Positions 21,863-32,353 of a DNA stretch of 64,000 bases are shown one piece after another; position 1 is the first letter of the stretch; each line of letters begins with the position of its first letter. The notes beneath the pieces are model-generated. The model had not been told where the DNA came from. It was given only the letters and a program-made list of their open reading frames with translations, and searched no databases. The position numbers were made by a program, and so were the translations under genes. The stretch spans positions 6,138,001 to 6,202,000 of the forward strand of contig NC_079241.1 of assembly GCF_028009165.1 (NCBI RefSeq), in the 5' to 3' direction. This DNA is from Akanthomyces muscarius (lineage: Eukaryota > Ascomycota > Sordariomycetes > Hypocreales > Cordycipitaceae).

Positions 21863-22530
21863 CTAGTTCTTCTTTCCGCGGTAGAGATAGCTTCCCACGA
21901 CCGCCTGCGCGGCGCCAACGGCAGCGAGGATGCCGACGCCCAGACCGACGGCCTTGCCGTCGAGGTTGCCCTTCTCGTACAGCTTCCAGGCCTTGTAGCC
22001 GAGGTAGCCGCCGACGCCGACAAATGTGGCGAGGTTGGCGGCGGCGATACCCTCGGCGGCGCCGTCGGAGAGCTGCGACACCTGCCTGGTAAGCCACGAG
22101 TCGGCCTTCTTCGCCTTGGCAGCGGCCTCCTTGCGGGCGCGCTCGGCCTTGGCCTTGGCGGCCCGGGCCGTCTCCTCACGGTCGATGCGGTTCGCCTGCG
22201 TCTCCGTCTGCACGTCCTGCTCCATAAAGTCGGACGGCACCGTGTGCACGCTAGGCATGTCGACGTCAATCAGGGACGAGGTCGAGGCGGACTCATTGGG
22301 GATAATCTCAGGTTGTTGAGGGGCGGCAGCCTGTTGGGAAAACCGCGAGGTGAGAGGTTAGCGACGAGGGCGATGACGGCCGAGTGGGAAAAAAGGGCAT
22401 TGGTGTATTTACCTCAGAGGGGGACTGCTTGGGGCCCTTGGCAGCAGCGTTGGCGTACGACACTGGCGAAAAGATTAGCAAAGGTTTCAATGGAATGGAT
22501 CGTCGAATTCGCGGCATCACGCAACTTACT
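21863..22530 (-). CDS. OM14-like mitochondrial outer-membrane protein (start codon split by an intron)
   Basis: Small membrane protein resembling fungal proteins annotated as OM14-like. Exons 22530 (one coding base, A), 22413-22462 and 21863-22330 join through introns of 67 and 82 bases, giving 172 aa that begin MSYANAAAKGPKQSP. No ATG exists in the first exon itself: its final A joins TG of the next exon. A fallback start at 22258 (MPSVHTVPSDF) would drop the conserved first ~49 residues. The middle is a charged Ala/Lys/Glu-rich helix (EETARAAKAKAERARKEA). Hydrophobic segments near NLATFVGVGGYLGYKA and AVGLGVGILAAVGAAQAVVG form the membrane part, and the end is YLYRGKKN. Role in outer-membrane import or ribosome docking is known for yeast OM14 and inferred here. 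Confidence 0.7.
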
Positions 22531-23574
22531 GTTGATGGTTTGTGAAGCGTGGCGGCGCAGGGAAAAGGAATTCGCGCAGTTTGTTGTTGTCTCTAGCTGC
22601 TGGGCGAGAGATGGATGGAGGTGGGTGCCTGGAAGGTGGAAGGGTTCGACGTAACGTGCAGTGATTAGGTAAAACGTAAATTTGGATGAGGAAGGAGCAG
22701 AAATATCGGGAAATCAGGAACGGACAGCAGATTTGGACGTTTTAAGACAACTGTGCAAGGTAAACGGTCGAGGGACAGCTGAGCTGGGGGGAAAGCTTGC
22801 AGGTCATGACGTAACGATCGCCCCATGCCCCTGCTCCGCGACCACACCACATCATGCCTTGAATCTGCAGTTTCTCGTCGAGGTTATTAGCCGTTTTTGT
22901 CGGTGTTGGCGCTAATGCCTTTTTTTTTGCGGAAGAAGTAAAGCAAAGTTTAGCGGAATGGCACGTGCATGTGTTTTTGTTCTGCCCTGTAATCGCTGGC
23001 AGGATTTTTATGATGCATGACGATGTTTGGGAGAACGAGAAGCTGCTAGCGCGCCGTGCGTACCAGGGTTCACCACCATGTTCGATTTTAGTTCAACGGT
23101 CGACCAACAAAACCTGATTTCACGGTTGACAGAATACAGATTCAAAGGAAATTGATTACGTGTAATGCATGTCTTGGTTCTGACGACAACTCCGCAATAC
23201 GCAATAGACGCTATAGATAAGACCAAGCCCCCACGGTGAAAGAATTACTGTATATACCGATTAACAGATTACATCTGTCATTTCATCCCCCTTCCATTCT
23301 TGAAACGACGTCGACCCGAAAAGGTGTCATGCTTCTTCCACAAGCACATATGGTGCAGCATAAAATGGTCATCCGACAAAAGCGCCAATGAAATCCAGAC
23401 GAAAAACAAACAAAATCCCGGCCAAAGTATTACCCAGAATACGCAGTACTCCCCCCCTCTCCTGTTCATATGCTGCATTATAGGAAAAAAACAGAAAAAT
23501 GACGAAAAAAAGAACCTTTATATCGATAATACAAATACACAATGGAGCGTGGCCGAGAGAGCGCCACCTATGCA
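22531..23574. other. Intergenic region
   Basis: Contains the 5' UTR and promoter of the OM14-like gene and the 3' flank of the Myb/SANT gene. No gene or repeat is recognised. Confidence 0.5.
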
Positions 23575-24854
23575 TTAGCGCAAAGCGCCACGAAGGCTTC
23601 GGACCCAATGCTCTCTGACCTGGCAGGGCATTTTGCAGAATACCATGGCCGTATGCTCATTGCTAAGCAGCTCCTGCGGAACTTTGACCTGCAGGTCCAG
23701 CTCTTCTGCAGAAAAGTCCCTGTAAAACAGATCGACAGCCTGCTCCCGCCACGGGGCGGAACCGCTCGCCGCCGCCGTCGACGGCGCCCCCGCGCACGAC
23801 AGGTCCTGCACACCACCAGGGTTGCCACCATCGCTGTCCAGCGAACCAGAGTCGCTGTGCCTCATCGTTCGTGGCGCTGACAACAAGCTGGCAGATGCTG
23901 CTGGAGCAGGAGGTGCTCCGTCCTCGGAGGCAGAAAAACGGATGCGCTTCTCGGGCGACCCGGTCTGGGACGCATCAGGCCGCGACGGCGTGTTGGAGGC
24001 TGACAGCGAGCATTCCAAGTCTATGCTTGCGAGGCTTCGCTTCTTGTTCACAACCGCCGTGTCTTCTGGAGGCGTCAGGGCACTCCCCTGCGTGGTGGCC
24101 GAGGTGAGAGCCGTCGGCGGCGTTGTGATGCTCGGCGGACCGGAGCTTGCGTTTAGTGCGGGCTGCGTGCTCGGGCTCTCGAGACCCGACTGCTGGCCGG
24201 TCACAGCCTGATCAACCGACAAAAGAGACGTGTTCGCCCCACCCAGCTCAGAATCATCACCGGGTTGACCATCTCGTCGCTTTGGCTTCATGATTCTCTT
24301 GGGAGCGCCTCCGGAGCCGATAACATCCGGGTACAGAGTCTCCATATAGTCTTCGTGATCGAACGGCCGCCCTCTAAGTGCCCGCGACAAAGGTTCTCGC
24401 TGCGGAAGGAAAAGAAAAGCATCAGTAAAAGTGCGACAAAAACTGTGAGCTGCGGTACGGTGAGCTGCGGTCAACATACCTCTATGTGTGCCCGCCATGC
24501 CTCCTCCGTCGCCGTCACTGTCCTGGCCTTGGAATTATACACAAAGTCTGGATCCTCTCGCAAACCCCTCCACAGCCTAAAGCGCTTTCGCGCATTATCG
24601 CTCTTGTTGATGAGGTGGTTCTTGGTCGGGGATGCGCCGTGGCTTTCCTGGAGCGCCTGGGCAGCGCGCTCCCAAGCCTCCGCCTTGAAGCTGCTGTTCT
24701 CGCGCAGGCCCAACTGAACGCTCTCGCAGAGGCTCCGGAAAAATGTCGCCTCGTATGCCGGCGTCCAGCTGAAGCGCGGCGCGCGACGATCGCGGTCGAC
24801 CTTGCCGGGGCCCTGGCCGTCAGCGGCCAGCATATCTACATCATCTTCGGACAT
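23575..24854 (-). CDS. Myb/SANT-like DNA-binding domain protein (two exons)
   Basis: Likely nuclear protein of 399 aa from exons 24480-24854 and 23575-24399 (80-base intron GTATGT..CCGCAG). The N-terminal third resembles the Myb/SANT-like (Myb_DNA-bind_3) helix-turn-helix fold: FSWTPAYEATFFRSLCE, then HLINKSDNARKRFRLWRGL and the typical VTATEEAWRAHIE, which continues across the splice into REPLSRALRGRPF and a YMETLYPDV segment. A basic patch KRIMKPKRR may be a nuclear localisation signal. The rest is Ser/Thr/Pro-rich and probably disordered, with SPEKRIRFSASEDG as a possible phosphorylation or NLS site. The C-terminal ~70 residues (EQAVDLFYRDFSAEELDLQ) may be a short helical interaction domain. 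Target unknown. Confidence 0.8.
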
Positions 24855-26332
24855 GACAGGCAGAAACGCGCGCTCGGCGGTGCGCGCCCCCGTCTCAACG
24901 TTTGTGTATCGTAGGTTTCTCTAGCGGGCGTGATGGGGTCTCTCGCTGAAGGGGGAGTGGAAGGCGAATATAGGCCTCCCCCCTCGTTGCGCGCAAGCAG
25001 GTACCGAGGGATCTCGTACGGACTTTTTTTTTCCTTTGGTGATGGTCTGCACTCGACGCCGTAAGGGCAAGATCCCCGTGAGGCTGATTTACGTACAGTC
25101 ACTTTTTTCCCTGTGGTGGGGCGACGGTCGCGGGACGAGATGCCGCTGGAAAGCAGGTCGTTGGGCGGACCTCAGCGGCCAGTACGATTTTGGCTGGCAT
25201 TTGGCGCAGGGCCGGCGGATTTACATGCTGGCAAGATGTGGCCGGTTCTGCGGTGAAGAGTCACGTGTGCCACTCCTCATGGGCCGGACTGGCATCACGC
25301 GTTGGAAGAAGTCCACCCACTTTCGGGCTCCTCATCGACGGGACGACAGCTTCCACATGGAACGAGGTCGAGCGCGAAAAGATAAAACATTCTTCAGGAA
25401 AAGATGCATCCTGATCGAACGACCTCAAGATGCACCCAGATAGCAGATAAACATCCTCCAAGACTGTTAAGACGTGTCACGACAAACGCAGTTTTCCTAG
25501 ACCTGGTCACGCTCCGATGAAGGACAGCGCCAAGGACGGATTTGCTTCGGCATAGCGGGCGTTTATAATTTATGAAAGGCCGTACCAGCGAGAAGAACCA
25601 TTCGGCATCCTCGTCCTTGGAGCAGGGTGGGCCACGGCCTCGCAGCCCTATTCCACAGCTCCCTGTGGCCTCCACCAGGTGCAGCGACATGCTCCCAAAA
25701 CAGAGAGCTGCACGCCCTAGAAACAGATGTAATAAGCATGCTTCCGTGGCCATTCCCCTCGTAGTGCACTTTGCATTGAAATACCTCGCGGGATATATTT
25801 TGCGGACTGGTGAAAAACGGGCCTGCCCTGAGGAAGGCATTCACGGTTCTTGCCTTCCAGACCCCAGTGGGTAAGCTTCTATTGCAGACTGAGCGTTCTA
25901 CTGCTAGGATTGCAACATATTTTCGCGTTTAGCTGTCTCTAGGGATGACTATGAGCGCTTCGCACTAATGTTCCCGCGGTATTCTTCCACTTGATGATAC
26001 TGGGTGGGCTACACTGCGATGCTCAAGTACGATCACCCATGCGACTTACACGGGAATCGCGAGCTTATTGTGCGGGTTGAAGTCACGCTATGGAGAGGAA
26101 ATTGCTCTTTTCGTTTATCAACTCAAGAATTATTTTCATTGACTAGATCCCATTTTCTGTTGAGGTATCTAGCCGGAGATCGGCTCTTGCAATGTACTAT
26201 GCCGAGATTCGAACTCGTCACATTCGCCAAGCTGGCCCCAGCCATGTGAAAGACATTAAAAGCCAGAGTAGACAACCCCAAACATCCCCAGTTAAACCCC
26301 CGTACCGAGTCCGTATCAAATAGGATCTGGCT
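24855..26332. other. Intergenic region
   Basis: Promoter of the Myb/SANT gene and 3' flank of the CFEM gene. Open frames at 25394-25840 (-) and 25572-25874 (+) overlap on opposite strands and resemble nothing. A T-arm-like sequence near 26207 was considered as a tRNA and rejected. Confidence 0.5.
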
Positions 26333-26908
26333 CTACAGAACGGCCAAGACACCGGCTAGCAGTACCGCCGCGCCGGCAATCGGACCAGCTGTTGCGGCGG
26401 CGCCTGGCGATGCCGTCGTGGGCTTGGCAGTAGAGCTTGTAGAAGCCATCGATGAAGCCGCAGAGCTCGTGATGGACGCCGTGTTGTTTCCGGCCACGCT
26501 CGAGGACTGCGCTGACGCGGTAGGAGCAGGTGTGCTGGTCGCCGCCTTGGCCGAAGCAGTGGCCGCAGCGCAGAATTTAGCAGCACCAGGAAGTACTTGC
26601 TCTTGAAGAAACTGTTAGCGAAACGGTGTGAAGAGAAGAGAAAGAAGAGCTCCGCTTGGGGCAGTTGGCTTACTGATGGCCTTGTCGGATCCGCAAGCGT
26701 CGAGGACGCAGGCAACTCCCTGGTTGTAAATGTCCTCGTAGTTTTTCTGGACGCACCAGCACACGGCGTCGTCGAGGGCGCAGTTTGTTACCTTTTGGGT
26801 GGCGTCGTCGAGGCACTTGAGGGAGCACTCGGGCAGGAAGTCGGCGCGGTTTTGGGCGGCGACGGACCAGGTGCTAGAAGCAACGAGGGCGATTGTGGCG
26901 ACCTTCAT
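26333..26908 (-). CDS. CFEM-domain, probably GPI-anchored, cell-surface protein (two exons)
   Basis: Exons 26674-26908 and 26333-26601 join over a 72-base intron to give 167 aa. A signal peptide (MKVATIALVASSTWSVAA) is followed by one CFEM domain with eight Cys: CSLKC, NC, CWC, AC, DAC and KFC. The last Cys is contributed by exon 2. The acidic LDD just before the CWC is where haem-binding CFEM proteins carry their ligand Asp. A Ser/Thr/Ala/Pro-rich stalk and a C-terminal hydrophobic tail (AGAAVLLAGVLAVL) with small residues upstream fit a GPI signal. Family roles include haem capture from the environment, adhesion and virulence. It is divergent from SIT1 and shares with it the ATCWGATAA cluster, which favours an iron-acquisition role (inference). 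Confidence 0.9.
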
Positions 26909-27570
26909 TGTGATTGAGTAGCAGGAAAGAATTCTTCGAATGTTGAGCTAGTGACGGATCGAGAAGCTTTCGACTGGGTATGTTTTGTCGGCCAGCAATT
27001 GTCTGAATTGCACGTGAAACGAAGCAGGAGTTAGACCGGCGGCCACATTTTCGGCTTGCATTGTCAGGGGCGCGCCGTTTTAAGTACCACGGCCATCGTG
27101 CACTGACTTGCGGCGACAGAAGCCATCATTCTCAGCTATCAGACCAGAATCACCGACGGAGTCTAAACGTTGCGTTAGTCGAGCGCCCGTTGTCCACTGG
27201 CAACCCGCGGTACATCCAAAGACCCTTGTTGAGATTTCAGCCCTTGAGTGGGCAGAGGCGCCGAGCCAAAAGGGTCTGGAACTAGAGCCCCCCGACGCCG
27301 CTCCACGAGGAAGCTGAGTCTCGCCGCAGGGCTGTTGACTGGGGCTCTACTTCCCGGGTTCGCGGAGTTGGGCGCAACGTCCGAGATGGTTGGCGCGGTC
27401 TACGACTGCGTTCGGAACTGATCAGTTCTGCGGCAGCAGCCTTTTTTAGGCTAGTCGTTTACTCATTTTAAATTAAAATAAGAAACCAAGTAGCGTTGAG
27501 CGTCTTTTAGCCCAGAATGTTGGTGTGAGTGGAGGTTTGTGGCTTACTGAGAGCGCTCGCAGTGGTCATG

Positions 27571-27579
27571 ATCTGATAA
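27571..27579 (+). promoter_or_regulatory. ATCTGATAA, iron-GATA-factor-type site
   Basis: Exact match to ATCWGATAA, the extended GATA motif reported for SreA-type iron repressors. It lies six bases left of the inverted pair and in the same divergent promoter. Confidence 0.6.
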
Positions 27580-27585
27580 AAAAAA

Positions 27586-27604
27586 TTATCTGATCATCAG
27601 ATAA
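27586..27604. promoter_or_regulatory. Inverted pair of ATCWGATAA sites
   Basis: TTATCTGATCATCAGATAA: two ATCAGATAA motifs, one per strand, separated by a single central base. About 730 bases upstream of SIT1 and 680 upstream of the CFEM gene. Plausible operator for an iron-responsive GATA repressor controlling both genes. Confidence 0.7.
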
Positions 27605-28331
27605 GATGCCCTGGCCTCGGCAACCACCTCCGTTTCCTGCAACGAACCCCGAGCTACTTTTTTCTGTTTCGACTCCACCACACCAAGCACGCAGGCCGCT
27701 TGAACTCAAGTGGTACTATCGAAAATGAAAATGAAATACACGAGGCATTTTCTCCACGGCCTGCTGCTGTACAAGTCGCAGTGTAGCACACCTCAGCTGA
27801 TCCCGTGCCCCCCAGTAGCGAGGCTGCAGGGCTCTTTTCCTGCTTCAAGCTTCCTATTTGCTCCGAACTAAACGATTAGGATCCCTCTCCTGCCTCTGCC
27901 CTGTAGAAAGAGCGACATGGCTCGCTGCATTGGCTTATGGAGCTGAAACCGCACCCAGTTCATTAATTCGTTCAGAGCCTTGTTGCCTGCATGGCTCCCG
28001 CACTTGTCTCCGCCCGTTGCCACTCTATACACATTATGCATACACTGATCTTGGCAAGCTCACTGAGAAAAAAACGATCAGCTTTTTTTCTTTCGGCCTT
28101 GGGCCCTGCGCAGGTTTTAAAGCCGGCCGTGCCCCCTCCCCCAAAGTTCGCATTTGCTTGCTGCGTTGTTCGTCTTTTTCAGCGCTGATCGCCAACTACC
28201 CGATTTTCAAAGGGCTTGGCTAGTTTTCCGCACCCCTTGATTCTTTAGAGTCGTCTCTCGGCGCATTCAAACTTTCGATCAGTCCTTCACCACTTTCTTG
28301 GCTGTTGTACACATATAATACGCCTGGGACG

Positions 28332-30219
28332 ATGGGTTTCTTCCCGAAGAAGTCCACGGCTGCAGAGCCGGAGATTGCGGCCGCGGCGCTGGAGCCCGGT
28401 GGTGTTGATGAAAAGGGCATCGCTACCGAACGATCGAGCGAGGAGGACTTTGGCACCGCCAAGCAGGCTGGTGTAAGAAAGATCGAGGCTGCGGCCGAGG
28501 TCTGGACCAAATGGGATCTCGTCACCGCCTATGGCTTGTGAGTATTTCGTCCATTGCCACTCCTAGAGCTCTTAGAAAGCATAAAAAGGTGCTAATCAGA
28601 CACAGAATCTGGCTCTACTACTTTGCCACTGCCACAGCCGAAGTCGTCACACGAACACTTAATCCCTTTGTGACCAGCTCCTTCGGCAAGCACTCTACTA
28701 GTGCTGCCGTCAATATCCTTTCTTCCATCATCGGCGGTCTGACCAAACTACCGCTGGCCAAGATCCTGGATACTTGGGGAAGACCTCAGGGTCTGGCGCT
28801 GATGCTCCTGATCTGGTGTCTGGGATACATCATGACCGCCTGTGCCAGGACCATCGAGACGTACGCTGCGGCTCTCGTATTTTCCGCGGTTGGGTAAGTT
28901 GACGCTCGATGCATGACGAAAGAAGACATGGAAGCAGATCGCAAACTAATAAGAAACTATCGTGTAGATCTCAAGGTGTTAGCTACTGCGTCACAGTCTT
29001 CATCGCCGATACTTCGTCGCTAAAAAACCGAGCTCTGATGTTGGCCTTTGCCACATCTCCATACATCATCACCACGCCCATCAGCGGATTCATCGGCAAA
29101 CGCATTTACAAAGACGCTGGATGGCGTTGGGGATTTGGTCTTTGGGCTATCGTTATGCCTATCATTGTGCTCCCGCTGTGCTTCGTTTTTCTTTGGAATC
29201 AGCGCAAGGCCAGGAGGCAGGGCGTGTTGGAACCAAGCAACACCAAAATTACCGCGCGCTCCGTCTACAACTATCTCGTTGAGATCGATATTGTTGGTCT
29301 TCTGCTTCTTGCTGGCGGATGGGCCTTGTTTCTCTTGCCATTCTCCCTCTACTCTTACCAGCCGCAGCAGTGGCGCGCACCGATCATCATCTGCTTCCTC
29401 ATCTTCGGCGCGCTTCTTCTCATCGGCTTCATTATCTGGGAGAAGTTTTTCGCTCCAGTCACTTTTATTCCGTACAAGCTTCTCATGGACCGCACAGTCT
29501 TCTTTGGAGGTCTGATGTTTACCTTTGTCTTCGCCAACTCAGCCATCTGGGGCAGCTACTTCACCTCGATGCTTTTGGTTGTGTGGGACATGGGCTTTGA
29601 TCAGACGACGTGGATCAACAATATTTACCGAATCGGCTCCTGCTTCGCGTCTATTATCCTCGGTGTTCTCATGCGCTTCACAGGACGCTTCAAGTGGGTT
29701 GCCACCATATACGGCATCCCTCTGATGCTTCTTGGGGTTGGCCTGATGCTCAAGTTCCGTCAGGCTAACGAGAAGATTGGATACGTTATCATGACCCAGA
29801 TCTTTGTTGCTTTCGCAGGTGGTCCCATCGTTGTTGCCGGCGAAATGGCGATGATGGCTCCCTCGGATCATCAGCATGTTGCTGTTGTCATCGCCATTCT
29901 CGACCTCTTTGCTAGTATTGGCTCTGCCATTGGCTCTACTATCTCTGGCGCCATTTGGACCGGCACTTTCAAGAATGAGCTGGCAAAGCGTCTACCATCC
30001 GATGCCCCTATTGACTCCATTTATGGGAGAATCGAGGTGCAGCTTGGATACGAGGAGGGCACAGCTATCCGGGCTGGTATCGCAGACGCTTACTCTGCCT
30101 CGCAGCGATACATGCTGGCTACCAGTGTCTGCTTCCTGGCTGTTGCTTGGGGTTGTGTCTGGATGTGGAGAGATATCAACATCCACAAAAAGAAGCAAGT
30201 TAAAGGAAACGTGGTTTAA
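28332..30219 (+). CDS. Siderophore-iron transporter, MFS SIT/ARN family (three exons)
   Basis: Proton-coupled importer of ferric siderophores at the plasma membrane. Exons 28332-28537, 28606-28893 and 28968-30219 (introns 68 and 74 bases) give 581 aa, typical for the family. A ~65-residue hydrophilic N-terminus precedes TM1. Family landmarks include AEVVTRTLNPFVTSSFGKHS in TM1, LPLAKILDTWGRPQG (motif A position), the TSPYIITTPISGFIG and DAGWRWGFGLWAI segment before TM6-7, and VVAGEMAMMAPSDHQHVA in TM10-11. The extracellular loop near IEVQLGYEEGTAIRAGI and the following Tyr-containing segment corresponds to the C-terminal loop needed by yeast Arn transporters. The bound siderophore cannot be predicted. 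Regulation by iron is suggested by the upstream ATCWGATAA cluster. Confidence 0.93.
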
Positions 30220-31361
30220 AAGTAGGCTTCGCACTACATGCGGCAGGCTACAAGGTGTGGTGTGCTAGGTAAGGTCCAGCATTGTCGACTTCTAAGCATT
30301 ACGGGTAAAGAAAATGATGGAAAAGAAATCCCGCTCCTCAAGTCGCCAAAGCCCAGGTCTCGCTATTCAGACACCCAGATTTAATAGCAGTAAATTGGGG
30401 CGTTCCAGACCGCCACCTTCACTCTTTTCACGCCATCATCAACGAACTCTAAGTTGCCACTACTATAATATAGACGCGTTTCCCGCTAGAATCGGTGCAT
30501 TTGAAATGCACGCAGTCGTTCCATGAATCGGGGGGGGCGGAGCTTTGTCGTTGATGCCTGGCCTGGATGGTTGGACTTTCGACATGTCTTTGGCCCAGAT
30601 CTCGCGCTTCACACGAGTTGCAATGAAACATGTATTCTCGGAATAATAAATTGCCTCCAGTAAAGGGGCGTCTAATGAAATAAGTTTTCTATAGGTAGCC
30701 CAATAGTCATCCGCCAGACATACGAGGGTGAACAAGGTCAAAAACCTCGCTGGAAGGCGAGTAGCTGCCATTATTTCTAATTGGCGCGGTAGAGAGCCAC
30801 ATATATTCGAAGTATTATAATACACTAACAAAAGTCAGAGAACGCATTACGCATTGTGTAGGAAGGCTGAGAGTAGGATGCGCCGTAGCGCTCACTGAGC
30901 GATCCTTTCGTGCCCGTTTAGTACGGTCCGACTGCTTATTACGGATCCGGTGTCTTCTTTGGAATCCCTTCGTCAAATTCCGTCAATGGCACAAAAATAC
31001 AATCATTGCGAAACAAAGGACATATAACTTCCCTAGGCAATCGATACCCGATGCGAGTTGCCGCTATCGACTGGGCACCAGTCCTTGAGAAACATCCGTG
31101 TGTCACAAGGCGACAAGAGGATGTCCATTACTGATGGATACAAAGTTTGATCTTTCTTCTATGGGCGCTATCAATTTTTCTCAATGTGATACAATGGAAG
31201 AATGGCTAGCGGGCCGACTCGATACAGTGTTACACACACGCGGACAAGGCGACAGCCTGCTCTTAGTTACCCTGTCACGGCCCTTGATGTAGCTTAGTTT
31301 GGCGTGGTGTATGATTGTGGCGGATGATCGGCCCGTTTAGGACGAGCAATAGCCTGGGGTT
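30220..31361. other. Intergenic region, convergent
   Basis: Between the convergent SIT1 and SDR genes. No gene, tRNA or repeat is recognised. Confidence 0.55.
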
Positions 31362-32353
31362 CTATATCTTCGTCTCGGACATGGTCTTCTCAGCTTCCTG
31401 CTTCCACTCGTCACGCCATCTGGTCAGAGGCGGACGTCCGTAGACAATATCGCCCACACTCCACAGCATTCGCTTCTTGTCAGTCTCCTCAGACACGTCG
31501 TTGTCAGGACAGATGACATAAAATTCGCTCTTTTCCATATTGGTGTACAAGAACTCTGCAACCTGTGCGGGCGCCCACGCGCCAGCCGGCTTTTCCTTGG
31601 CCTGCCCGCCGCCAGTCTGCGAAATGTTAGAAATCAGTGCCACGGGCCGAAAAGACGTCACGAGACAAATATGAAAGAATCTCACCATTCCTGTAAATGT
31701 CCAGCCCGGCACCAAGAGGTGTACGCTAGTAGTAGTATCGCGGAGATCCCAGCTCAGATGCTCAGCGAGCGTCTTTACCGCGGACTTTGAGGCATTGTAC
31801 GCCGCGTTTCCGGGCGGGTTGGTGATTCCCTGCTTACTTCCAGTGATTACGATGGCGGTTCGCTTCGCCTTGGAGGCTTCTTGTACAACAGGCAAGAACG
31901 CATTGACTCCATTAATGACGCCAAAGAGATTCGTCGCGAGAATCTACGCCACGGTTAGCAAGTCACAAAATCGCAGTTGGTAGGCGACGGCCAAAACAGT
32001 ACCCTGCGGAAGTAGTCATTATCACCCCATGTGCCCTTTCCACCAACGCCGGCGTTGAGCGCCAAAAATTCGATAGAGCCGAATTTGGCCAGCGCAGAAT
32101 CCTTGAGCGCAGCCCAGTCCTCGGCCAGGCTCACATCAGCGACCGAGGTAGCCACGCGGGGGCCAGAAGCGTCCACACCCTCGCCTGCAATGTCCAGTCT
32201 AGCTTGTTCTAGAGCTTCGGCATTGCGGTCGACAAGGAGCACGTTCATACCCTTGGCGTTACACAGCTTCGCGACTGCGAGGCCAACACCAGAGGCTCCG
32301 CCAGTGATGAGGGCGGTGGAGCCGGGGGCGAACACTGCGGCGGCTCCTGACAT
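31362..32353 (-). CDS. Short-chain dehydrogenase/reductase (three exons)
   Basis: NAD(P)-dependent classical SDR of 287 aa. Exons 32003-32353, 31686-31943 and 31362-31616 join through introns of 59 and 69 bases, all phase 0. TGGASGVG (residues ~17-24) is the dinucleotide-binding glycine motif, DRNAEAL follows beta-2 where an Asp would favour NAD, and LNAGV is the NAG motif. The catalytic Ser lies in ITGSKQGI and YNASK supplies Tyr and Lys. The region after the active site (VPGWTFTGM then a Gly-rich stretch) is the substrate lid. It lacks an obvious targeting signal. The substrate is unknown; similar fungal SDRs occur in secondary metabolism and detoxification. Confidence 0.92.

Larger units (their letters stand above)
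26909..28331. other. Divergent CFEM/SIT1 promoter region
   Basis: 1.4 kb between two divergent genes. It contains three ATCWGATAA sites (27571-27579 and the inverted pair 27586-27604) and a reverse CCAAT (ATTGG at 27929-27933). Small open frames show no family resemblance. Confidence 0.6.

Noticed and set aside
26195..26260. T-arm-like sequence on the minus strand (CGAGTTCGAATCTCG)
   Set aside because: The T-stem/loop is good, but the 3' acceptor half CATAGTA has no partner upstream and no D or anticodon arm can be drawn.
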